The notes: a model not told the origin generated them from the sequence alone. A stretch of 64,000 nt of DNA from Salinisphaera orenii subsp. orenii MK-B5 (GCF_003788635.1 NZ_AYKH01000005.1:1-64000); one strand, 5' to 3'. Positions 1 to 7,550 are shown, counted from the stretch's first letter. A program made the numbers and translations.

Positions 1-90
1 AGGAACGAGCGTGGCGCCTTATCAGTTAGTAAGTTCAAATCTATCGGCGTCGTAGTTTGGTCGGCGGAAAATGCATAACAGGTCGCTGCA

Positions 91-127
91 GGGGCGGTAG
101 GGTCAGGTCTTGCAATGCCACATTTGT
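91..127 (+). repeat. REP-like repeat core, copy 1
   Basis: This stretch contains the core GGTCTTGCAATGCCACATT, which recurs with small changes near 1206 and 1313. Cores of this kind (a G-rich run followed by GGTCTTGCA) resemble the dispersed repeats that accompany REP-associated tyrosine transposases in other proteobacteria. That link is from memory and no such transposase gene is visible here. Only the core is shared with the two later copies. Confidence 0.5.
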
Positions 128-215
128 TTCTGGACAGCTATTTCATTTGAGCTTCAGAACGTAACGGCGGCTACCGTTTTCGTCGGAGCTGCACCGCTAC
201 GGTAATCTTCATACC

Positions 216-443
216 ATGGAACCAGATGACGAAAAAATAGACGCCGCCGTGCTGGCGTTGATGTACCTCACGTTGCACGACGGTAGGCGGGCATGGAAAA
301 GCTTCCCGTGGGACGCGACCGATCGATTACACGAACGCGGGTTGATCGATAACCCGAAGACCAAGACTAGATCGGTGGTTTTGTCCGATGAAGGACTCGC
401 GGAAGCTGAAAAGAGTTTCCGCGCGTTGTTGGCCAAGTCATAG
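216..443 (+). CDS. DUF6429 family protein
   Basis: A 75-residue soluble protein of unknown function. The pattern DEKIDAAVLALMYLTLHDG followed by RAWKSFPWDA, RLHERGLI and a C-terminal VVLSDEGLAEAE is typical of the DUF6429 family, and the length is normal for it. The second half reads like a small winged-helix segment, but I infer no activity. The gene stands alone, in lower-GC sequence than the rest of the window, upstream of an attC-like scar and a toxin-antitoxin pair. It may therefore be a mobile cassette gene. An ATG start follows a TAATCT -10-like hexamer at about 202. Confidence 0.8.
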   Translation: MEPDDEKIDAAVLALMYLTLHDGRRAWKSFPWDATDRLHERGLIDNPKTKTRSVVLSDEGLAEAEKSFRALLAKS

Positions 444-574
444 ACGATGAGTCGCCTTAACCATTTGTCCCGCGGTAACGTGGCGGCGTATGGGAAATTG
501 CGACCAGCGCGTTCAAGTTGCGCGAGTTGCCTGAACCGGCCTCGGCGCGCTGCGGTTTAGTAGGGTTTAGCTGC

Positions 575-641
575 GGATAACGTTGGGTGAGGCGTGAAGT
601 AGCAGGCTAGCAATTCGTTCACGTCAGTTCAGGCGTTGGGT
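575..641 (+). other. attC-like (integron recombination site) remnant
   Basis: The string AATTCGTTCA at 610-619 and the ending TTCAGGCGTTGGGT at 628-641 match the two arms of short attC sites, with GTTGGGT fitting the core-site pattern GTTRRRY. A second GTTGGGT lies at 582-588. The expected complementary R'' box is poor (GGCTAGC) and the central hairpin is missing. It is therefore at best a degenerate site. It lies between two small same-strand gene units, where an attC would sit in a cassette array. Confidence 0.3.
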
Positions 642-670
642 TAACAGTACGATCGCGCTATTCTCTAACC

Positions 671-892
671 ATGATTGATGCAACGCTGATCTCGAAGGTA
701 AAAGAACTTACGCCCGCTGAGCGGTTGGAGTTCATCGAGGCCGTCTGGCAAACGATGGCTGAAGAAGATGTTCCGATCACAGCTGCCGAGCGGTCGCTAT
801 TGGACACGCGTATTGCGGACGCGGACATCAATCCTGGCGACGAAAGCTCATGGTCTGACGTTCGCGAGCGGCTAAAGCGTCAGCTGCCTTGA
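671..892 (+). CDS. Antitoxin, addiction module protein (RelB/TIGR02574-like)
   Basis: A 73-residue acidic protein beginning MIDATLISKVKELTPAERLE, the typical opening of the short addiction-module antitoxins whose C-terminal tail wraps a RelE/ParE toxin. The stop codon overlaps the start of the toxin gene (TTGA at 889-892), so the two should be translationally coupled. A weak promoter, TTGGGT (636-641) and TATTCT (659-664) with a 17-bp spacer, sits just upstream. Such antitoxins usually repress their own operon. The exact family name is a judgement from pattern, not from a search. Confidence 0.82.
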   Translation: MIDATLISKVKELTPAERLEFIEAVWQTMAEEDVPITAAERSLLDTRIADADINPGDESSWSDVRERLKRQLP

Positions 893-1188
893 GCTATAGC
901 GTTTATGTCCGTGGCGCTGCAGAACGCGATGTCGCCGAAGCGCAGCGATGGTACGAACAGCAACAAGCGGGTCTGGCTGCCGAGTTCAACGCTGAATTCA
1001 GTTCGACTCTGGATCGGCTTGCTGATACTCCGTTTCTTTACCCGCAGAGATACCGCGAAATTCGGCGTGCGGTCCTCCGCCGACTCCCGTTTTTGGTTTG
1101 GTACCGAGTCGAAGGCGCAAAGATTACGGTCCTCGCCTGTACTCATGGCAAAGCGAACCCGAGTGAATTGCCGTCACGGCTCCGCTAG
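889..1188 (+). CDS. Toxin, RelE/ParE family
   Basis: A 99-residue basic protein partner of the preceding antitoxin. It shows the RelE/ParE fold signature: an N-terminal helix with RDVAEAQRWYEQQQAGL, then FLYPQRYREIRRAVLRRLPFLVWYRVEG and a final strand ITVLACTHGKANP. The start is TTG at 889, chosen because it overlaps the antitoxin stop by four bases. RelE members cut mRNA at the ribosome and ParE members target gyrase. The residues visible here do not settle which applies. No plasmid or phage genes are adjacent. Confidence 0.85.
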   Translation: MSYSVYVRGAAERDVAEAQRWYEQQQAGLAAEFNAEFSSTLDRLADTPFLYPQRYREIRRAVLRRLPFLVWYRVEGAKITVLACTHGKANPSELPSRLR

Positions 1189-1205
1189 CGCTTCGCGTGG
1201 CGTCC

Positions 1206-1302
1206 GGGGCAGGTCTTGCATTGCCACATTTCGAGCAGGGCGTTGCGCGAGCGAGAAGCGCTACGACGGTTCTTGCTGCGCGTGAACTCGCTGAACCGTG
1301 AT
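1206..1302 (+). repeat. REP-like repeat, copy 2 (about 95 bp)
   Basis: It starts with GGGGCAGGTCTTGCATTGCC and continues through TTGCGCGAGCGAGAAG. When the minus strand is read, similarity to the IS-interrupted copy runs for about 95 bp, well beyond the core. The extended similarity suggests a duplicated unit, perhaps the degraded 3' end of a repeat-associated transposase gene. No intact reading frame supports a protein. Confidence 0.5.
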
Positions 1303-1312
1303 TCGGATGCAC

Positions 1313-1342
1313 GGGGGCGGATCTTGCATTGCCCCATGTCTA
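1313..1342 (+). repeat. REP-like repeat, copy 3, left part (split by IS630)
   Basis: This is the core GGGGGCGGATCTTGCATTGC up to the TA target at 1341-1342. The rest of the copy resumes on the far side of the insertion element at 2373 and runs to about 2445, where GCTGCGCGAGCGACAAAG matches the corresponding part of the copy at 1206. This places the insertion point inside the repeat. Confidence 0.55.
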
Positions 1343-2372
1343 GAGCATTTTTCTCTTTTACTGAGTTACGACAGCACGTTAGCGTCATTTTAGGTTTGCT
1401 AGATTGGATCCGTAATGCCGGGCGCCTATAGTTCGGATTTGCGTAGTCGTGTGCTGCGCGCGATTGAGAATGGTCAATCAGCACGGGCCGCGGCGGTGCG
1501 TTTCGACGTCAGTTCGGCGACCGCTATTCGGTGGGCCGATCAATGGCGATCGACGGGCCAGCAAACGGCCCGTCGACCGGGCAAGAAGCCAGACCACGGC
1601 TCGAAGCTCGACGCACATGCCGTGTTTATCCGAACGCAGATTGCGCATCAGCGCGATCTCACCCTGGCCGAGCTCGCGCGGCATCTGGACCACGAGCGTG
1701 GCGTGAAGACCAGCTTGGCGACGTTGTGCCGGTTTCTTCATCGCCAGGGGCTCACGTTTAAAAAAAGACCGCGCACGCGATCGAACAACAGCGTCCGGAT
1801 GTCGCCTGCGCTCGCCGAGTGTGGTTTGACCAACAGATGATCTTCGATCCGGCGCGCCTGGTCTTCATCGACGAAACGGCGACCTCGACCGCGATGGCGC
1901 GCGCCTATGGCCGCGCCGAACGCGGGGCCCGCTGTAAGGCGGGCGTGCCGCGCGGTCATTGGCAGACCACGACCTTTGTGAGCGGTCTGCGCCAGCACGG
2001 TCTCGTGGCGCCTATGGTGCTCGACGGGGCCATGAGCGGCGCGCTGTTTCGAGCCTATACCGAACAGATCCTGGCGCCCGCACTGGCGCGCGGCGATATC
2101 GTGATCATGGATAATCTGGCCGCCCACAAAGTGGCGGGCGTGCGCGACGCAATCGAAGGCGCTGGGGCTTGGCTATTCTATCTGCCGCCCTATTCGCCCG
2201 ATCTCAATCCGATCGAGATGGCGTTTGCCAAGCTCAAAGCATTATTGCGACGCACTGCGGCGCGTACCCGAGCGGCCATCGCGCAGGCCCTGGACCAATT
2301 CACCACGGCCGAATGTCGCAACCTGCTCGCCCATGCCGGCTATAGATGACTTACCAAATACGCAAAATGCTC
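1343..2372 (+). mobile_element. IS630-family insertion sequence, complete
   Basis: An element of about 1,030 bp bounded by imperfect inverted repeats. Both ends begin GAGCATTTT, and roughly 20 of 30 terminal bases match when the right end is complemented. It is flanked on each side by TA (1341-1342 and 2373-2374), the target duplication expected of IS630/mariner-type transposition. It carries one transposase split into two overlapping frames. Both ends and all catalytic residues look intact, so it may still be active. It has landed in a REP-like repeat. Confidence 0.85.
1415..2349 (+). CDS. IS630-family transposase made by -1 frameshifting
   Basis: Frame 1 (1415-1840) encodes the helix-turn-helix part: [20 protein letters not shown], a second HTH, and [14 protein letters not shown]. 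Frame 2 (through 2349) encodes the DDE catalytic part. The slippery run TTTAAAAAAAG at 1757-1767 allows a -1 shift. Read that way the protein is about 311 residues and continuous with family members, passing through [11 protein letters not shown]. Catalytic residues in the fused product are D153 (VFIDETA), D233 (VIMDNLAAH) and E268 ([11 protein letters not shown]). Many IS630 elements use programmed frameshifting, so this is probably functional rather than a damaged gene. Confidence 0.85.
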
Positions 2373-2445
2373 TAGCAAGCCGCTGCGCGAGCGACAAAGT
2401 CCATTATGGTCTTGCGGCGCTTAGTTTTGTTGAGCCGCGATCCTC
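2373..2445 (+). repeat. REP-like repeat, copy 3, right part
   Basis: This is the continuation of the repeat cut by the IS630 element. GCTGCGCGAGCGACAAAG here corresponds to GTTGCGCGAGCGAGAAG in the copy at 1206. Joining this piece to 1313-1342 restores a unit of the same order and length as copy 2. The remaining bases to 2555 show nothing recognisable. Confidence 0.45.
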
Positions 2446-2555
2446 GGCCGTGACGTTCAACACACTTTCAAAGGCTTTGTAATCGTTAAGCCAAGGTGCG
2501 CTCGGTCTCCCAGCTCGGAGATCATTGCGAACGGGTGTCAGATGCTCGCCGCTTT

Positions 2556-3478
2556 CTAGGCACCGCCGGTTGACCCTGCACTCAGGCGCTCACGCAGTCG
2601 CGGCTTGAGAAAGTCGAGCAGGGCACGCGTTTTCTGCGGCATTGGCGCTTGTCCCCCATGTATGAGATTGGCCGGCCAGGACGCGGGCTCGAATGGTTGG
2701 AGGACGGTCTCCAGCCGTCCGGCGTCAAGCGCGTCGGCGATCTGATACGACAACACCTGCGTGATGCCACTGCCGTGTTGCGCGGCGGCGATCGTGCCTT
2801 CGGCGGTCGTCACACTCAGTCGCGGTTCGATGGCCTGCATGAGAGTTTGCCCCTGATCGGCGAATGACCAGGCGATCCGCTCGTTCGGCGCGCCCATGGC
2901 GATGCATTGATGATGGCCCAGTTCGCCGGGATGGCCCGGCCGGCCGAAGCGATCCAGATAGCCCGGGGCCGCGCAGCAGACCCGGCCGATGCGGCCGACG
3001 GGCAGCGCCACCATGTTGCTGTCCGCGAGTTCACCGATCCGCAGCGCGATGTCGACGTGTTCCTCCATCAGGTGGACGAGGCGATCGACCAGCAGCAGCC
3101 GAATATCGATGTCGGGATAGCGGGCCATGAATTCCGCGATCAACGGCAAGACATGCAGCCGCCCGAACACGATCGGTGCCGTCATCACGATTTCGCCGCG
3201 CGGGACGGCATATTCTCCGCGTACGGCCCGCTCGGCGTCGTCGACTTGCTCGAGGATGCCCCGGCACGCCGCAACGTAGGCCGCGCCTGTGTCGGTCAGC
3301 CGTGTATGGCGCGTGGTGCGATGGAGCAGCCGACTGCCCAGATATGTTTCGAGATCGCCGATGCGCCGATGCGCCGATGCACGGTCGATAACGGGATGCC
3401 GAGTCGTCGCGATGCGGCGGACAGGTTGCCCGTTTCGGCCACCGCGATGAGTAGCGACATCGCCTCCAGTCGATCCAT
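2556..3478 (-). pseudogene. LysR-family regulator, frameshifted by an octamer repeat
   Basis: The start at 3478 gives a LysR N-terminus (MDRLEAMSLLIAVAETGNLS, then AASRRLGIPLSTVHRRIG). The frame is lost within the helix-turn-helix at three tandem copies of CGCCGATG (3356-3379, plus strand). A second frame, open through 3188 and ending at 2556, carries a normal substrate-binding domain (MTAPIVFGRLHVLPLIAEFM; SGITQVLSY). The distance between the two frames minus 8 bases is an exact multiple of three. Two repeat copies would therefore give an intact protein of 304 residues, the usual LysR length. This may be a decaying gene or a phase-variable one. It is divergent from the hydrolase at 3729, its likely target. 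Confidence 0.85.
3356..3379 (-). repeat. Tandem octamer (CGCCGATG) x3 in the LysR coding region
   Basis: Three exact head-to-tail copies lie at 3356-3363, 3364-3371 and 3372-3379. Change by one unit moves the reading frame, since 8 is not a multiple of 3. Two copies restore the full regulator. Short tandem repeats in coding sequence are classic slipped-strand mispairing sites, though three copies is few for high-frequency switching. Confidence 0.9.
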
Positions 3479-3728
3479 GCCGCTCCGGATTTCGGGAGAG
3501 TCATTCCCGATACTGCCCCGTTATCTTCGAAAGCGAAAGGCCCTACGGTTAGCCGCGTACCCGGTGACGGTTCAGACCGGGCGGCTACGACAGAGCGGTG
3601 TGCGGCCCCGCGAGTTCAGGGCGCGCCGCTCGCTCGGCACGGCCCCGCGGCAACGGCGCACGCACGGCCTATCGGAATCGCGCCTGTGACGTCACCACTT
3701 TTCGTTTCATCAACCCAGCGAGTACATC

Positions 3729-4568
3729 ATGACCGATATTCGTTATCGCAGCGTCGATGTCGACGGCATCGACATCTTCTATCGCGAGGCCGGCGTGCCC
3801 GGAGCGCCCAAGTTACTTTTGTTGCACGGCTTTCCGACGTCGAGCCACATGTTTCGGGATCTGATTCCGAAGCTGACGGACCGCTATCATCTCGTGGCCC
3901 CGGATATGCCCGGCTTCGGTCGTTCGGGTTTGCCCGAGATGAACCGGTTCGAATCGCTCGCGGACTCGATGACGGGGTTCACGGAACGCGTGGGCTTCGA
4001 CCGCTTCGCCGTCTACGTATTCGATTTCGGCGCGCCGACCGCGTTTCGCATGGCGCTGCGGCATCCGGAGCGCATCACGGCGATCATCAGCCAGAACGGT
4101 AATGCCTACGAAGAGGGCCTGGGCGACGGCTGGAATCCGGTGCGCGCCTATTGGGAGGACCCGTCGCAGACCAACCGCGACGCCTTGCGCACCTTGCTGA
4201 CCGAAGAGACCACGATCTGGCAGTACACGCACGGCGTGCCGGAGCCCGAACGCGTCTCCCCCGATGGCTACATGCTGGACATGCACTACCTGGCGCGCCC
4301 GGGCATCGCCGACGTTCAGCTCGATCTGTTCGGCGACTATCGCTACAACATCGAAATGTATCCGGCGTTCCAGGCGTATTTCAGAACGCATCGGCCGCCG
4401 TTCCTCGCCGTGTGGGGCCAGCACGATCCGTTCTTTCTGCCGCCGGGCGCGGAAGCATTCAAGCGCGACATGCCGGAGGCCGACGTGCAGTTTTTCGATA
4501 CCGGTCACTTCGCCCTGGAAACCCACGCCGAGGAGATTGCGGCGGCGATTCGGCGCTTCCTTGGGTAG
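3729..4568 (+). CDS. Alpha/beta hydrolase with Asp nucleophile (epoxide hydrolase / dehalogenase-like)
   Basis: A cytoplasmic hydrolase of 279 residues with no signal peptide. The oxyanion motif is LLLHGFPTSSHMF (about 30-42). The nucleophile elbow is VYVFDFGAPTAFR, with Asp99 in place of Ser as in epoxide hydrolases and haloalkane dehalogenases. The acid is probably the Asp in VWGQHDPFF, and the histidine lies in DTGHFALETHAEE. A cap region fills the middle. The broken LysR gene is divergent and 250 bp away, an arrangement that usually means regulation by that LysR. The substrate cannot be told from sequence. Confidence 0.85.
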   Translation: MTDIRYRSVDVDGIDIFYREAGVPGAPKLLLLHGFPTSSHMFRDLIPKLTDRYHLVAPDMPGFGRSGLPEMNRFESLADSMTGFTERVGFDRFAVYVFDFGAPTAFRMALRHPERITAIISQNGNAYEEGLGDGWNPVRAYWEDPSQTNRDALRTLLTEETTIWQYTHGVPEPERVSPDGYMLDMHYLARPGIADVQLDLFGDYRYNIEMYPAFQAYFRTHRPPFLAVWGQHDPFFLPPGAEAFKRDMPEADVQFFDTGHFALETHAEEIAAAIRRFLG

Positions 4569-4897
4569 CGGCGACAGCAACCGTCTCCGCGATGGACGCC
4601 CGGAGTGGCTGCGATCGGCGCCCGGGGACGCGGAGCGAGAGGCTTCAGCGAGCGCCGCGGTCAGCGGGCACGCTCGGGGCGGGTCTGCAATCGCCGCACT
4701 TCCCGCCAAACCGCCGCACCGGCTGGCTAGTCAACGACGGTCCTGGCGTTGCGTGGCTTCGTCGAAAAGTGATCCGGCGCTCTGGCTTGCGACGCATGAT
4801 CCGACGCTCTGCAATCATGAAGCGATGATGCCCGGTCTTGTGCGTTGCGGCCCGGGGATGGTTCGCTGATGGTCCAGCCCTCGCCGGAGTGCGACCT
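4569..4897. other. Intergenic region with a short direct repeat
   Basis: No gene is supported here. Two copies of TGATCCGRCGCTCTG lie at 4770-4784 and 4798-4812, 28 bp apart centre to centre, about 90-130 bp before the GNAT gene. Their spacing could suit two binding sites on one face of the helix, but this is speculative. Confidence 0.4.
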
Positions 4898-5401
4898 TTG
4901 AATTGCCGGATCCGCGACGAAACCCCGGGCGACGAAGCGCGTATCCACCAGGTCGTCGAGGCCGCGTGTCGGGAGGCGCCGCATGCGGATCCGACCGAGC
5001 CGTCCATCGTGGCGGCGCTGCGCCGGTCGGGCGCGCTGGCGGTGTCGCTGGTGGCCGAGGTCGACGGGGCGATGGTCGGTCATGTGGCCGTGTCGCCGGT
5101 GAGCGTGCCGGGCGGCGCCTACTGGTACGGGCTGGGGCCGCTTGCCGTGCTGCCGACGCATCGACGGCAGGGCATCGGCGCCCGACTCGTGGACGCCGCG
5201 CTGGCGGATCTCGCCGCGATCGGTGCCTCGGGATGCGTGGTGCTGGGCGACCCGGATTACTACGGGCGATTCGGGTTCGAGACCGTCGAAGGGCTGGTGC
5301 TGGCCGGCGCGGCGCCGGCGTATTTCCAGGCGTTATCGCTCGGGGATGCGTTTCCGCAGGCGGAGGTCGTCTACCACCAGGCGTTCTCGGCGACGACCTG
5401 A
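4898..5401 (+). CDS. GNAT-family N-acetyltransferase (YhbS-like)
   Basis: A 167-residue acetyl-CoA-dependent transferase. The acetyl-CoA loop is visible in LGPLAVLPTHRRQGIGARLV, and the tail LGDPDYYGRFGFETVEGL is characteristic of the YhbS-like branch. The open frame begins upstream, but similarity starts at about NCRIRDETPGDEA. I chose TTG at 4898 because GGAG lies 8 bases before it; GTG at 4889 is an alternative. The gene is convergent with the methyltransferase gene. The substrate is unknown. Confidence 0.85.
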   Translation: MNCRIRDETPGDEARIHQVVEAACREAPHADPTEPSIVAALRRSGALAVSLVAEVDGAMVGHVAVSPVSVPGGAYWYGLGPLAVLPTHRRQGIGARLVDAALADLAAIGASGCVVLGDPDYYGRFGFETVEGLVLAGAAPAYFQALSLGDAFPQAEVVYHQAFSATT

Positions 5402-5454
5402 CGTCGCCGGCGCGGCCGATGGCGGCCGGGCGGCTTCGTTGTGGGTCCGGGTCG

Positions 5455-5478
5455 GGCCATGCGGCATGCCGCATGGCC
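5455..5478. promoter_or_regulatory. Perfect 24-bp palindrome between convergent genes
   Basis: The half-site GGCCATGCGGCA is followed at once by its exact reverse complement. It lies about 50 bp after the GNAT stop in a gap of nearly 300 bp before the end of the methyltransferase gene. There is no T-tract, so it is not a standard terminator. A dimeric regulator site or a cruciform-forming sequence are possible readings. The rest of 5402-5695 holds nothing recognisable. Confidence 0.6.
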
Positions 5479-5695
5479 GCGGCGCGCCTCTATCGACGAT
5501 CGGGCCGGGCGTCGAAGGTGGGTCGGTCTCGGCTACGGCACGAGACCACCGTTGCGTCGCCATCGTCTGGCAGGTCGCCGCTGGCGCGTGCCAGCGGCGT
5601 GTCGAGCCTCCATGCCATGCCGTGGTATTCGTCGTGACGCCCGGACGATGTCGATTGACGCGTCGCCGGATCCCGCAGGAGAGCGTCCCGCACGA

Positions 5696-6694
5696 TCAGG
5701 AATAGCGCCAGAGAATCGGCAGCTTTCGCAGTCCCTTGCGCAGCATGTCGGGCTTTTCCAGGCCGAGCACCCAGCGCCGCTTCGCGCGGACCGCGTAGGC
5801 GCCGTCGAGATACGGTTCCAGGAAGTCGAGCCCCGACACCGGTACATCCTCCGGCGCGATTGCGGCCGGAGTGGCCACGGCCCCGGCGCACAGTTGCTTG
5901 TAGCCCCACGGATGCGGCTCGGCGACCAGGCGCGACCAGTTCACCCCATAGCCCGCGAACGCCAGCAGGGCGCGCAACGAGTCGGGCGTGAAGAAGTTGA
6001 GATGTGTCACCGGCTCGTGGGCGGCCGGTAGCTGGCCGACGACTTCGATCGGCACCTCCACATAGATGATGCCGTCCGGCGCCAGCGCGTCGCGCAGCGC
6101 GGCGAGGGTTTCGCGCGGATCGGGCAGATGCTCGACCACATGGCTGCAGATGATGACGTCGTAATTGGCATCCGCAGGGATGTCGTGTTCGGTGTCGCCG
6201 ATCTTGGTGACGCCCGGGTGCACGCGCTCGGAATAGTCGACGAGATGACACAGCGCGCCGCGGTCGACGAGGCCCCCGAGCATGCGGCCGTCGCCGCCGC
6301 CGAAGTCCAGCACGCGCAGGCCGCGGGTCGACTTGGCTTTCGTTTCGCCCAGTATCAGTCGGGTCAGGCGCCGCGCGCGGCGAACGTCCTGCCGGCTGAG
6401 CGCCGCTGTGGCCGCCGGCGCGTCCTGGGCGCTGTCGCTCGGCGTGTGCCGATACTTGCGCGCGATGTCGTCGGCGGTCGGCCGGGGGCTGTAGGTCAGA
6501 AAGCCGCAGTTGCGGCAGGCGATGAACTCGACGCGGAAGGCGTCCTGGCCCGGCGCCCAGACGTCGAACAGGACCTCCATGGCGTTGCGATAGGGCCGCG
6601 CGCCGCGCTGCCGATCCGCGCGGTGATAGGTCCGGTGGCCGCGATTGTCCCAGGATTGGTTGCTGCAGACCGGACACGTCGGATTGTCGTTCAT
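5696..6694 (-). CDS. Class I SAM-dependent methyltransferase with N-terminal zinc ribbon
   Basis: A protein of 332 residues. Cysteines at 7, 10, 60 and 63 (CPVC and CRNCGF) form a probable zinc-binding site. The SAM-binding motif LRVLDFGGGDGRMLG lies at about 126-140, and the acidic loop and post-motif are DVIICSHVVEHLPDPRETL. This layout is common among methyltransferases acting on sugars or polyketide-like substrates in surface-polysaccharide clusters, but no such cluster surrounds this gene. It appears monocistronic. The substrate is unknown. Confidence 0.85.
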   Translation of the reverse strand: MNDNPTCPVCSNQSWDNRGHRTYHRADRQRGARPYRNAMEVLFDVWAPGQDAFRVEFIACRNCGFLTYSPRPTADDIARKYRHTPSDSAQDAPAATAALSRQDVRRARRLTRLILGETKAKSTRGLRVLDFGGGDGRMLGGLVDRGALCHLVDYSERVHPGVTKIGDTEHDIPADANYDVIICSHVVEHLPDPRETLAALRDALAPDGIIYVEVPIEVVGQLPAAHEPVTHLNFFTPDSLRALLAFAGYGVNWSRLVAEPHPWGYKQLCAGAVATPAAIAPEDVPVSGLDFLEPYLDGAYAVRAKRRWVLGLEKPDMLRKGLRKLPILWRYS

Positions 6695-7120
6695 TTCTTG
6701 TTCTCGTTATGACTGTAGAGGGGCGCTGTGAGCCGCTCGGCCCCGGCGCGTTGCGGGTGCGAGTGGGAGGCGCTGGCGGCTGCGCCGGCGCCCGTGATGG
6801 GCGGGGCCGCTGTCCGCAGCGATTTTCGCGAGTCTGGCACCGCGGCGAGTTTAACGTCGGCGCCGACAGTTGAACCAGCGTATCCGGTATGACCGATGGG
6901 CACGAAACCGGCCGCCCGACGGCTATCGATGCGATGCATCGCCTGTCTGTGGGCATCGAATGCGTCGCAGGGGCGGGCCGTTGACGGCTGCGGGCGCGCG
7001 AAAGGATCGCCGCGGTGCCTCGCGTTCGGTTCGGCCGGTGGCGCCCGGCTGCGATGCGTCGTACTCGGGCAGACTTTCGATGATACGATCGATGCAGAAT
7101 CAATCAGTCAGGGAGACGCC
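6695..7120. other. Intergenic region
   Basis: This 426-bp gap lies between divergent genes. It should contain the promoters of the methyltransferase gene and of the microprotein gene at 7121. I see no convincing reading frame, RNA gene or repeat. Confidence 0.4.
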
Positions 7121-7195
7121 GTGAACCAGATCATCTATCTCGTGGGGCTTGTGGTCGTGGTGATCGCGATACTGTCGTTCATGGGGATCATGTAA
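7121..7195 (+). CDS. 24-residue single-pass membrane microprotein
   Basis: GTG start with a clear ribosome-binding site AGGGAG seven bases upstream, and a TAA stop. The peptide starts MNQIIYLVGLVVVVIAILS and is one hydrophobic helix with almost no charged residues. Its shape recalls short conserved membrane peptides annotated as hypothetical in other proteobacteria, although I cannot confirm homology. It is followed at once by a GC-rich hairpin (7210-7225), which supports a discrete short transcript. Function unknown. Confidence 0.7.
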   Translation: MNQIIYLVGLVVVVIAILSFMGIM

Positions 7196-7550
7196 CGCGA
7201 CGGACGACGGGGCGGTGAGCCGCCCTCGCGACGAAACGCGTTCGAAGCGGTGGGTGCCGTGCACCGTCGCTTCGGGCGCGTTTTTCGTTGCGTGCTGGTT
7301 GATCGCCGACGCTGGCCGAGCGTTGGCGTGCTGTGGGCCGGTGAATGCGCCGACGTATTCGGATGCGTCCCGGCCGGGTAGCGGATGCCTGTTCGCGGAC
7401 CGCTGCGTGGACGCTCCGCGACTCGGAGAATGCGCCGGTGTTTGACCGCTGCCCAAGTCGGCAACACGATGACCGGATGAGGCGAAGCGGGCGCTCGATT
7501 CGCGGCCTCGCGCCCATTCGGGCGTCGATGCCGATGCGTGCTGGCCGGCC
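7196..7550. other. Intergenic region with hairpin after the microprotein
   Basis: GGGCGG TGAG CCGCCC at 7210-7225 can form a 6-bp stem with a 4-base loop just after the microprotein stop. No T-run follows. An open frame across 7215-7445 has a hydrophobic patch but no ribosome-binding site and no recognisable domain, so I do not call it. Confidence 0.4.

Noticed and set aside
1185-1484. A 99-codon minus-strand frame crossing the REP-like repeats and the IS630 left end.
   Set aside because: It crosses the element boundary, so it is a chance frame. Its tail is just the translated repeat.
7215-7445. A 76-codon frame with a hydrophobic stretch and several cysteines.
   Set aside because: It starts inside the hairpin after the microprotein, has no ribosome-binding site and no recognisable family.
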